Source: Cyanobacteriota bacterium
Lineage (GTDB): Bacteria > Acidobacteriota > Vicinamibacteria > Vicinamibacterales > UBA2999
Direction of reading: 5' to 3'
DNA length: 64,000 nt
Assembly (NCBI GenBank): GCA_019752015.1
Contig: JAIEMQ010000022.1
Coordinates: forward strand, 1-64,000
The position numbers and the translations under genes were made by a program. Shown here piece by piece: positions 43,389 through 50,879 of this stretch (position 1 is its first letter; the number at the start of each line of letters is the position of its first letter). Under the pieces are notes generated by a model, which ran no database searches, had not been told where the DNA came from, and worked only from the letters and a program-made list of their open reading frames with translations.

Positions 43389-43565
43389 GCGTTCCGACTA
43401 CGCTCCTCGGCTTCGCCTCGGAGCTTCGTCGAGACAGGCTCTGACAACGCCTGTCGAGACAACACCACGACAAGAAACTTAGTGAGAGCTGCAGTTACCA
43501 CGACATACTCAGAGCCTGTCTCGACGAAGCTCGCGGAGTAATGCGAGCGAGCGAAGTCGGACGCC
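43389..43565. mobile_element. MITE-like palindromic element
   Basis: A perfect 24-bp inverted repeat (43421-43444 against 43509-43532; core CGTCGAGACAGGCTCTGA) lies inside longer imperfect arms: the left begins GCGTTCCGACTACGCTC and the right, read on the minus strand, GCGTCCGACTTCGCTC. Total about 177 bp, no coding sequence. Its arm consensus GCGAGCTNCGNCGAGACANGC is shared with pieces in lysC, dnaX and less closely an ABC permease. I see no clear target duplication. Confidence 0.65.
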
Positions 43566-43579
43566 GCTAGAATAATCGC

Positions 43580-43820
43580 GTGAACACACTGATCCTGCTG
43601 CTTGCATCAACTCGCCGTGCCCGCGAATCGCTTCGGCTACGGCCAGTTCACCGGCTTCGAGCTGAAGATCATCCAGGAGGTCGTCACGCTGGCGGTGTTC
43701 AGCGTGTTCGCGATCCTGTTCCTGAAGGAACGCTTCGCGTGGAACTACGCCGCCGCGTTTCTGTGTCTCGGCGCCGCGGCGTTGTTCGCGTTCGGGTTCA
43801 AATCCGCTCCAGTAGGATGA
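43580..43820 (+). pseudogene. DUF486/DMT-like membrane protein with internal deletion
   Basis: GTG 43580 starts VNTLILLLAS, the usual first residues of DUF486 small membrane proteins. The frame then shifts, and the last two thirds appear from about 43602 as AVPANRFGYGQFTGFELKII and onward to GAAALFAFGF. The 35 or so residues normally between LLLAS and VPANR (with NVFMTFAWYGHLK-type sequence) are gone. The C-terminal piece alone could be translated from an alternative start as about 70 aa. Confidence 0.7.
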
Positions 43821-43824
43821 CCTG

Positions 43825-44796
43825 ATGGATCGACGAGAGTTTCTGAAGGGCACGCTCGGCGCCGCCGCACTGGCCGGATTCAACATCCAGCCCGCGGCTC
43901 TACGCACCGTCCGAACGCCGATCCTCGAGATCGGCTATCACGAGACCGGCGATCCGGCCGGCTTTCCGGTCGTGCTGCTGCACGGCTTTCCCGATGACGC
44001 GCATGCTTACGACGGCGTGTCGCCGATCCTGGCGAAGGCCGGCTATCGCGCGCTGGCCGTGTATCTGCGCGGCTATGCGCCGACGCGCTTCCTCGATCGA
44101 TCGCAACCGCGGACGGCGGAGCAGGCGGCGATCGGCCAGGACGTGATCGACTTCGCCGACGCGTTGAAGCTGCCGAGATTTGCGGTGGCCGGTTACGACT
44201 GGGGCGGCCGCGCCGCGGCGATTGCGGCAGCGTTGCATCCGGATCGCGTGCGTGCCGCGGTGTTGATCGGCGGTTACTCGATTCAGAACACTATTACTCC
44301 TGCCCGGCCCTCCGGGCCGGAGGCAGCGCGCCGGCTCTGGTATCAGTGGTACTTCAACACCGAAGCCGGCCGTGCCGGACTCGAGCAGAATCGCCGCGCC
44401 CTATGCGAGCTGTTGTGGCGAGAGTGGTCGCCGACGTGGAAGTTCACGCCCGAGATGTACGCGCAAACGGCGGTGTCATTCGAAAGCCCGGACTTCGTCG
44501 ACTGCGTGATTCACTCGTATCGCCATCGCAACTTCAATGCGCCGGGTGAGCCGCGGTTTCTCGAGATCGAGAAGCGCCTGGCGGCACGTCCGCCGATCAC
44601 CGCGCCGGTCATCACGCTGCATGGCGGAGACGATGCGTTCGGCCGTGCCTCGGCGGAGATCTCAGCGGCGGATCGCACGGTGATGCCGCAATTGATCGAG
44701 AAGCGGATCGTCGAAGGCGCCGGCCATTTCGTGCCGCACGAGAAGCCGGAGCCGGTTGCGCAGGCGATCATCGACGTGCTCGCGCGATCGAAATAG
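43825..44796 (+). CDS. alpha/beta hydrolase with Tat signal, epoxide-hydrolase-like
   Basis: Exported hydrolase of 323 aa. The N-terminus MDRREFLKGTLGAAALAG is a twin-arginine signal (DRREFLKG). Oxyanion-hole motif is LLHGFPDD, and the nucleophile elbow is AVAGYDWGGRAA with Asp in place of Ser, as in epoxide hydrolases and haloalkane dehalogenases. The final His is in EGAGHFVPHEKPE and the acid probably in LHGGDDAFG. Intact, in contrast to its neighbours on both sides. Confidence 0.88.
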   Translation: MDRREFLKGTLGAAALAGFNIQPAALRTVRTPILEIGYHETGDPAGFPVVLLHGFPDDAHAYDGVSPILAKAGYRALAVYLRGYAPTRFLDRSQPRTAEQAAIGQDVIDFADALKLPRFAVAGYDWGGRAAAIAAALHPDRVRAAVLIGGYSIQNTITPARPSGPEAARRLWYQWYFNTEAGRAGLEQNRRALCELLWREWSPTWKFTPEMYAQTAVSFESPDFVDCVIHSYRHRNFNAPGEPRFLEIEKRLAARPPITAPVITLHGGDDAFGRASAEISAADRTVMPQLIEKRIVEGAGHFVPHEKPEPVAQAIIDVLARSK

Positions 44797-44823
44797 AATC
44801 GGAGACTCACCCAAGGAGACCGC

Positions 44824-45167
44824 ATGAACGCACGTCGGCGCTCTTCGGACACGTGGCCGACGCCATGTTTGCGATGTGCTCGACCGCCGCCGGATCGAAA
44901 CCGCCGCGCACGGGCATCGAGAAGGCGGTGACCTCGAAGCCGGCGCTCGTGGCGGCGCTGAAGGAAGGCGTCAGCTACTGCAACAGCGTGTACGATTCGA
45001 TGACGGATCAGAAGGGCACCGAGACAGTGCCGTTTTACTTCGGCCCGACGCCGCGCGTATCGGTGCTGTATTTCGTCGTGACGCACACCTACGAGCACTA
45101 CGGCAATCTCGTCACTTACATGCGCCTAAAAAACATCGTGCCACCATCGAGCGAACCGGCAAAATAG
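44824..45167 (+). pseudogene. DinB family protein with N-terminal deletion
   Basis: AAGGAGACCGC and ATG 44824 form a proper translation start, but only ATGAAC remains before the frame jumps into RTSALFGHVADAMFAMCSTA, which is residue ~50 onward of a DinB-type bundle (RTFG-LFGHVADA-type). The rest (VLYFVVTHTYEHYGNLVTYMRL) is intact to the stop at 45167. From GTG 44853 a 104-aa piece could be made. The missing part is about 50 residues. Confidence 0.65.
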
Positions 45168-45172
45168 AATCC

Positions 45173-45275
45173 GGTGATCTCGTGATTTGGTGATCTCGTG
45201 ATTTGGATTCAACAGACCACGAGATCACAAATCACCAAATTCATTGATCTGAATTCACCAAATCACCAGATCAAC
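45173..45275. repeat. direct and inverted GTGATCTCGTGATTTGG words
   Basis: GGTGATCTCGTGATTT occurs twice head to tail (45173-45204). Inverted forms (CACGAGATCACAAATCACC, CACCAAATCACCAGATCA) follow up to 45275. The segment can fold on itself and fills the gap between two convergent genes, so it may also end transcription. Confidence 0.75.
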
Positions 45276-45291
45276 AGCTCACAAGATTTAT

Positions 45292-46113
45292 TTAGTCCCA
45301 CCACAGACGAACTTCCTTCTGTCCCGAATCGATCAGCAGGTGGTCGTCGCCGCCATCCTCGTCGGGCTGGCCGACTTCCGCCATGAACTCGAACAATGCC
45401 GATCGCGTCTTCGGGTCTTCAGGGAGCCTGACCAGCAACGTGTCTGCGTAGGGTGTCCAGTCGTGATTGGGCAGCATCATCACACCGTCGACGCAGATTT
45501 GCGTGGCTCCCAATCCATACAACTCGTCGACAAACTTGATGGCGTTTGCTGTCGTGCCGAATCGATTCGACGCAAATGCGGATTCACTCCAGTTCGCCCG
45601 CAACCAGGCTGCGGCTTCGGGGACGGTTTCCCAAGGACCCGGCAGCACGTCATCTCTCGTGAACGGCGTCTGTTCGTGCGCAGGTATCGTGTCGTCCGGA
45701 TACTCCGCGCGCCATCTCTCGCGGTCTTCATCGTCCGCGTAATACTTCAGCCATACCGCGTTTTCCGCGTCGTCTCCGCCGAAGCGCGCCAGATTGACAT
45801 GCGAGCTGAATCCGATTTCGTCGATCGCGGCCGTCTCTTCACGAAGCGTCTCCTGCCACAGCTTTGTATACAGCTCGCGATCGCTGAGATGATTCGTATG
45901 CTCGAGAAAGACGCGCAGCTTCTCCAGACCGGCAATCACCTCCCACAGTTTCGTCCGGAGATCGGCGTCGGACACTGAATCCGGCTCCGGCAGTGCAATG
46001 CCGGCTTCGCGAAGTTGTTCGAAGTTGGTGGTGGTCGGACCATCCATGAAGAGATCCATCTTGCGGGCGTATTCCTGGTAGCTCTTTTTGAATTCCTCGG
46101 GATCGATTTTCAT
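45292..46113 (-). CDS. hypothetical protein
   Basis: Acidic protein of 273 aa without signal peptide or membrane segment, start MKIDPEEFKKSYQEYARKMD. I recognise no family. The N-terminal half is helical and charged; the C-terminal half has WLRANWSESAFASNRFGTTA and a VDELYGLGATQICVDGVMML stretch suggestive of a mixed alpha/beta domain. It is a single gene between repeats and the tRNA-Asn, convergent with the DinB remnant. No function proposed. Confidence 0.6.
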   Translation of the reverse strand: MKIDPEEFKKSYQEYARKMDLFMDGPTTTNFEQLREAGIALPEPDSVSDADLRTKLWEVIAGLEKLRVFLEHTNHLSDRELYTKLWQETLREETAAIDEIGFSSHVNLARFGGDDAENAVWLKYYADDEDRERWRAEYPDDTIPAHEQTPFTRDDVLPGPWETVPEAAAWLRANWSESAFASNRFGTTANAIKFVDELYGLGATQICVDGVMMLPNHDWTPYADTLLVRLPEDPKTRSALFEFMAEVGQPDEDGGDDHLLIDSGQKEVRLWWD

Positions 46114-46339
46114 CGCGTGCCTCCGGCCTCTCTTGACGCACGTTGAGTGCCGGCGGGATTTCCGAATGAATCCGGAAAAAGGCGGGCGCGACGCCGCAGA
46201 ATTTGCGACGCGATTGGCCGGAAGCCGCTGAAAAATCTGCCGCCCAAGAAGTTGCTCGGGGGGCGTCGATGATTTGCGGTCGCGGTCGTTTTTGGAATAC
46301 GATGAGGATTCTTCTCTTCGCGAGAAGTCCTGCCTGGAT

Positions 46340-46414
46340 TCCTCGGTAGCTCAATGGCAGAGCATCCGGCTGTTAACCGGAGGGTTGCTGGTTCGAGTCC
46401 AGCCCGAGGAGCCA
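46340..46414 (+). tRNA. tRNA-Asn (GTT)
   Basis: Acceptor stem TCCTCGG/CCGAGGA, D-arm GTAGCTCAATGGCAGAGC, anticodon arm CCGGCTGTTAACCGG with anticodon GTT, T-arm GCTGGTTCGAGTCCAGC, and encoded CCA (46412-46414). It marks the border between the chromosomal part and the defence island. A perfect small hairpin (CTTCTC-TTCGC-GAGAAG) lies just upstream. Confidence 0.96.
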
Positions 46415-46601
46415 ATATTCTCAAGCACTTACAGCTACTACGCTGAAATCGATCGCGCGACTGTACCCAAAACTGTACCCACCCTCTAGGGTTCAACGAG
46501 TCGCGATCCGCGAGGCTGAAATTCTACATGCGAAACGAACGATTTCTTGACGGCGCGCGACCGCACGCGGCGATGAAGCAGGGGCTCCGCGAGTGCGAGC
46601 C
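46415..46601. other. intergenic region after tRNA-Asn
   Basis: No gene is supported here. CTGTACCCAAAACTGTACCC (46460-46479) is a short direct repeat. An integrase gene or a second copy of the tRNA 3' end was not seen in this region. Confidence 0.5.
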
Positions 46602-48068
46602 CTAAGTAATCAGAGTGCAGCTCGCGGCGTAACTCGGCTCCTGAAATTCGAACAGCTCGATCGTCCCCACCGATGTCAATTGCTGGCCGAGGGAGACGGC
46701 GAGCGCCAGAGGTCCATAGACAAAGAGGCGCGTGCGTCGGATTGCGTGTGTCTTGAGCAGCTCTCCCAAGCGCTCACGTACGGCACGGGCAAAGGCGCAG
46801 GCTTCGCGATCTCCTGCGATGGCCTGACTGCCGGTCGATGAAGGCGCCATGAACGCGAGGAGCTTCGGGGGGATTCCGCTTTCAGCGATGTATCGCCGTA
46901 CATCTTCGCGGCTATCGCCACGGATATTCAAACCCAGCACCAGATCGTCCCCGCCGCCATCGGCGAGTTCGATTGCCAGTTGATAGTCTGCGGTCGGCTC
47001 GGCGTCGGAACGCCACAGCTCCTTTGCCGGCGGCTGCGGCATCTCGAAGACCCAGCCGCCGACGGCTGGGAAGGCAGCACCCAAAGCGACCCCGCTTGAT
47101 AGCGGACACTTGCCACGAAACCGGATCAGGCGCTCGGTGCGCTCACTTTGAATACGTTGCCGCATGGCTTTCAGCTCCGGCAGGAGATCATCGTTCCAGA
47201 CCTTTGGCGAAGGTACGCGGCGAGTGCTGCGATCGAAATGCTGAGACCAATCGATCGTGTAGTCGGCGGGAACATCAAAGGTTTCGTGCGTCCAGTTCTG
47301 CATCCACAACGTGACGCCCTTCTCTCCCGGCGCCAGCGTGGCAACAGCCGATCGCAACATCTGGTCGATATCGGCGCGGCTCAGCACATGACCGCGCTTC
47401 GCTTGCAGTGTTCGCAGGAGTTCGGCAAACGCTGGCTGAACGGCCGCGAGCAGCCTGTCGGTGTAGTCCGGATGTTTCAGCAGGCGCGCGACAAAGGTCT
47501 CCGCGGCGCGATCGTCGTGCTGCAGATCGCCATGGCCGATTTCAAACGCCAGGCTGTTATGAACGAAGGCGATTGCGTCATCATCGAGCCCGACGCTACG
47601 CAGCCGGTCGTCGACGTCCTGTTTGGTGGGTGCCGTCGACGCCGGGTCATCGTAGAAAGGCTGCGCGTTGCGCAAGCGCGCTAGCGCGGACTCGATCGGC
47701 CGCAGCTTTGGCGAGAGCGACGGGCTCACGAGCGTGAAGCACTTGTAGACGCCGGGGAGCGCTCGATCCAGTTCGCGAAAATGAGTGAGGCTCGTCTTGA
47801 ATTCCGCTGGGCTCGCCTCATGGTCTTTGACTTGAAAGTGTATGCGCGTTGACTGCCCACTCTCGTCCCGGAAGTGCACGTCAATGTCACCTGTGCCCTC
47901 GTAGAAGATCTGATGAAACGCGCTTTGCAGCAGCCACACCGGCACGTGACACGCGGCGAAACGCGTTTGAAAGTCGAAGCCCTTGAGCGCATTGATCCCG
48001 CCCATGGCTTCGGGCGACAACAGCGAGCCGGGGCGTGCCTTCGATTTCGATGTCTTTTGCGGGCTCAT
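46602..48068 (-). CDS. cap4: CBASS effector, Cap4-like nuclease with SAVED domain
   Basis: Predicted effector of 488 aa that degrades DNA when its SAVED domain binds the cyclic oligonucleotide made by the adjacent cyclase. ATG 48068 lies two bases after the cyclase stop. The N-terminal nuclease (DUF4297-like, ~25-230) shows GFDFQTRF, EGTGDIDVHF and IHFQVK, a PD-(D/E)xK-type core (Asp61/Asp63, Gln79-Lys81). The C-terminal SAVED domain (~300-480) includes GWVFEMPQP, DYQLAIELADGGGDDLVLGL and a final LALAVSLGQQLTSVGTIELF segment. Last gene of the five-gene leftward operon. Confidence 0.85.
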   Translation of the reverse strand: MSPQKTSKSKARPGSLLSPEAMGGINALKGFDFQTRFAACHVPVWLLQSAFHQIFYEGTGDIDVHFRDESGQSTRIHFQVKDHEASPAEFKTSLTHFRELDRALPGVYKCFTLVSPSLSPKLRPIESALARLRNAQPFYDDPASTAPTKQDVDDRLRSVGLDDDAIAFVHNSLAFEIGHGDLQHDDRAAETFVARLLKHPDYTDRLLAAVQPAFAELLRTLQAKRGHVLSRADIDQMLRSAVATLAPGEKGVTLWMQNWTHETFDVPADYTIDWSQHFDRSTRRVPSPKVWNDDLLPELKAMRQRIQSERTERLIRFRGKCPLSSGVALGAAFPAVGGWVFEMPQPPAKELWRSDAEPTADYQLAIELADGGGDDLVLGLNIRGDSREDVRRYIAESGIPPKLLAFMAPSSTGSQAIAGDREACAFARAVRERLGELLKTHAIRRTRLFVYGPLALAVSLGQQLTSVGTIELFEFQEPSYAASCTLIT

Positions 48069-48070
48069 GT

Positions 48071-48943
48071 TTATTGACCGAAGCGAGAGCCGAATAGCTG
48101 GCGCCACAATTTGCGGCTCTCCCCTTCGTCTTGGCTGTTCAGCGCCTTGCGTGCGGTGACGGCGGCGGTCTTGACCTGATTCATGAAGGCAGTGAAATCG
48201 CTGGGCTCCCAATGTTTCGACACGTTGACGGATGCATATCCTGGATCCGGAATCGAGGGCACGCGACCCGTGCCGCGATAAGCGCCGTAAGAGGTTTCAA
48301 TACCCTCCAGAACGTTCACGACGCCCACGGCGTGAGTCGAGGGGAGACCGATCGTGCGATGAACCAAGCTCTCGAGGATGTACGACTTCGGCTTGCAAGC
48401 CTCCGCGGGCAGTTGATCGCGCCAGTATTTCATCAGCTTGACGACCTGAACGTAGTAGCCGCTTGTGGCCTTGTTCTTGTCCGTGGCGGCTTTGATCTGG
48501 CCTCTTGGATGGGTGGCCACCCACACCTTGGCCTCGCGGTCAGGGATCCAGAGCGGCCCATCGTCCTCAGCGATCGGTGTGGCGGGCACGATGTCCAGCC
48601 AGACGCCCTTTGCGGCCTGCACGCCCACCGAGCGTCCTTGACGCTTCGTCTCCTTGTAGTACTTCGCCAGGACCGACTGCGTCCACGCCAGCACGACGTC
48701 AGGCGCCGTGATGAGACGGTCGACGTCGATGATGCAAATCACATCAACGTCATTGATGTCGTTGATCGCCGTATGCCTCGCATAAGAGCCTGAGAGGAAC
48801 GTTTCCTTATGCGCTTCCTTGAATTCACTATCCGTCCGCAGCTGCTGCCGCACGGTTTCGTGCGCCGCCTTCGCGTTTGCAACATGCTGGTCGGTCGGCT
48901 CGATTGAAGAGACAAGAGCCTTGAAGTCAGACGCGAGCTCCAC
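48071..48943 (-). CDS. CBASS CD-NTase (cyclic oligonucleotide synthase)
   Basis: Nucleotidyltransferase of 290 aa that makes the second messenger after phage sensing. GTG 48943 starts two bases after the E1 stop with AGGA upstream. The active site is GSYARHTAINDINDVDV: Gly52-Ser53, then Asp65 and Asp67, with the third Asp at about 117 (GVWLDIVPA). C-terminal substrate-binding helices follow (GYYVQVVKLMKYWRD). The C-terminus reads FGSRFGQ; type II CBASS cyclases are conjugated through a C-terminal Gly, so the extra Gln is notable. The clade cannot be decided by eye. Confidence 0.88.
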   Translation of the reverse strand: MELASDFKALVSSIEPTDQHVANAKAAHETVRQQLRTDSEFKEAHKETFLSGSYARHTAINDINDVDVICIIDVDRLITAPDVVLAWTQSVLAKYYKETKRQGRSVGVQAAKGVWLDIVPATPIAEDDGPLWIPDREAKVWVATHPRGQIKAATDKNKATSGYYVQVVKLMKYWRDQLPAEACKPKSYILESLVHRTIGLPSTHAVGVVNVLEGIETSYGAYRGTGRVPSIPDPGYASVNVSKHWEPSDFTAFMNQVKTAAVTARKALNSQDEGESRKLWRQLFGSRFGQ

Positions 48944-48945
48944 CG

Positions 48946-50418
48946 TTATCGGTCCTTTCCTGTGGACACCGGCAGGTCGGGAAGCGAGTCGACATTCAGC
49001 CCGTAGTTCCCCGCGAGCGCAGCAAGGAAGTTGCCGCAGACGGAGCACTCTTCGTCCCTAGGCAATTCGATGCCGTACCACCGGTGAATCGTCATCTCAT
49101 CCACGCTCTCGCTTAAGGGGGGCCAGCTCGCGTATTCGGTTCCCGGCTCGGGACGATTCAGCCAGAGGTACCAAGGAGCCGCGAAGTCCCGTTGCAGGAT
49201 ATTGAGCGAGCTGTCGCGGTCGGCGAGAAGCTCGAGGAGGGCCAGTTTTGCCACCATATTGGCGATTGGCAGCACATCGAGCGACAGGCCTGGTTCGATC
49301 GCGACCGGCTGATCGGAATACGCGATCCCTTCCGCATCGGCGGCCGTGGAGACCTCGACGTCCGACGCCTGATCAGGCATCGCGGCGACGAAGCACTGAT
49401 GACAGGCCGACTGATTCGGCCGGACGCGAAGGACCTGACCACCATAGGCGCGCCGGAAGGCGCCTCCGTAGACGGCGATCACGCCTGCCTCAACGCAAAG
49501 CTGATTGACAAGGAGCTTACTGGGCCGGCTATCGGTCCCGCAGACCACGACGTCGGCTCGCGCGATCAGCTCCTTGATGTCGCCTTGATTGTCGTAGTCA
49601 ACCGCGACCGGATGGGCGGAGACGTTCGCATCCGGATTCTTTTCAAGAATCAGATCGCGAATGACATTTACCTTATAGCGGCCGACCTGCGAAATGCCGC
49701 CAGGATGTCGGACGACATTTCCGACCGCTAACCGGTCCCGGTCGATCAAGATGAAGTTGCCGACCCCGCACTTGGCAAGCTCAATCGCCGCGTGGCCGCC
49801 CCCTGTGCCCAGCCCGATCAGGACGACTGTCTTGTCCTTGAGCACGGTGGTTTCGAGAATGCCCGAGCGCCGCGTGGCGAGCTCCGGCTGTACATCGGCG
49901 AAGCACACATCAAGGGCCAGCCGCGTGTCCCCGTCCTGGCGCCAGGCTGTCGCTCGATAAGGAGTGGCGCTCGGGGACGAAAACGTAGCCGCGTTGGGCT
50001 GCCCGCCGCTGTCAGATTGCAGGACGATCGCGACGGTCGTTCCGGGCGGGACCTGAAATGCGGGATCAAGCGTTATGCAGGCGGCCGCCGACGACGCGGC
50101 CGGAGTCACGCCGAGGGCCGCGTGGGTGAGCGCGTCCCCTTCGTCCCAGCTGCTCAGGCTCAAGGGCGCGTAGCCATCCCGGATCAGGCTGTCCCAATGG
50201 TCGCGTAGCCAAGTGGTCGACAGCGTCAAGGTCGCGAACATGTCGGCGTCGTCTGCGGTGATGTTCAGCGCGCGCGGAGCCTGAGTGCCCTCCGCGACGG
50301 CGACGATCGTGCGTCTGGTTTTGTCGTACACGAGCTTGGTGCGCCCGGGCCGTCGCTCTGCGATCGATTTCATCGCCTCGTGAATCATCTGTTGCTGCTG
50401 CGGATCGCTTGTGCTCAT
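48946..50418 (-). CDS. CBASS E1-like ThiF-family activating enzyme
   Basis: Predicted E1 of the type II CBASS conjugation system (490 aa). Residues 1-~185 form an N-terminal domain without recognisable E2 motifs. The ThiF adenylation domain follows: GLGTGGG (~202-208), Asp226 in LIDRDRLAVGNVVRH with Asn234 and Arg237, and VVCGTDSRPSK. Two CxxC pairs, ACHQC and ECSVC, probably hold zinc. It overlaps the E2 gene by four bases. In most type II systems E2 and E1 are one protein (Cap2); here they are separate. Confidence 0.87.
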   Translation of the reverse strand: MSTSDPQQQQMIHEAMKSIAERRPGRTKLVYDKTRRTIVAVAEGTQAPRALNITADDADMFATLTLSTTWLRDHWDSLIRDGYAPLSLSSWDEGDALTHAALGVTPAASSAAACITLDPAFQVPPGTTVAIVLQSDSGGQPNAATFSSPSATPYRATAWRQDGDTRLALDVCFADVQPELATRRSGILETTVLKDKTVVLIGLGTGGGHAAIELAKCGVGNFILIDRDRLAVGNVVRHPGGISQVGRYKVNVIRDLILEKNPDANVSAHPVAVDYDNQGDIKELIARADVVVCGTDSRPSKLLVNQLCVEAGVIAVYGGAFRRAYGGQVLRVRPNQSACHQCFVAAMPDQASDVEVSTAADAEGIAYSDQPVAIEPGLSLDVLPIANMVAKLALLELLADRDSSLNILQRDFAAPWYLWLNRPEPGTEYASWPPLSESVDEMTIHRWYGIELPRDEECSVCGNFLAALAGNYGLNVDSLPDLPVSTGKDR

Positions 50419-50879
50419 ACGGTCTCCGTCATTGTCGGAACGAAGTCAGCGAGCGATCGCCCCGTCGCCAGATGTTGCTCGTACGCCTCAAGCCAGATGT
50501 GCGCCTTGAGAAATACCTTTTGCAGCAGGATGTTGGAATGCCACCGTTCATCGCGCCAATGGCAAACCTGAGGCCAGCCGGCGGCATGCGGCGTGAGCGT
50601 GTGCATCGCATGCGAGACGCCGAGCGTAGAGACAGGGCTTCCGTTGAACAGCCGCAACGGATCCGGATCGGTCACATAGAGCGGCGGCCGCTGAAACGGA
50701 TATCGCGTGGGGATCGGAATATAGAGGTGATAGCGCCGACCGGAATTGGAGATGGCGGTCCCTGACGCGGTATAGGTGTCGTCGGAAGGATGATGGTAGA
50801 CGCTGAACTGATCGAATCCCTCACGCTGCAGGATCTGGTGTTCGACTGCGAGACGTTGACGCTGCTCAGAGGTCCACAT
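50415..50879 (-). CDS. CBASS E2-like (UBC fold) protein
   Basis: Ubiquitin-conjugating-like protein of 154 aa. Beta-meander YHLYIPIPTRYPFQRPPLYV has the YPF-RPP turn of UBC folds, and HTLTPHAAGWPQVCHWRDERW carries the putative catalytic Cys106 followed by the usual helix SNILLQKVFLKAHIWLEAYE. It overlaps the HTH-JAB gene by 14 bp and E1 by four bases, so all are translated from one mRNA. Confidence 0.83.
   Translation of the reverse strand: MWTSEQRQRLAVEHQILQREGFDQFSVYHHPSDDTYTASGTAISNSGRRYHLYIPIPTRYPFQRPPLYVTDPDPLRLFNGSPVSTLGVSHAMHTLTPHAAGWPQVCHWRDERWHSNILLQKVFLKAHIWLEAYEQHLATGRSLADFVPTMTETV

Noticed and set aside
43143-43541. Plus-strand 132-aa frame
   Set aside because: It is antisense to the GIY-YIG gene and runs through the palindromic repeat element.
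46110-46496. Minus-strand frame reading GLEPATLRLTAGCSAIELPR
   Set aside because: It runs antisense through the tRNA-Asn; this peptide is a known type of false translation of tRNA genes.
46415-46601. Phage-type integrase end next to the tRNA
   Set aside because: The translated WVQFWVQS phrase is too short and no catalytic Arg-His-Arg-Tyr segment is present.
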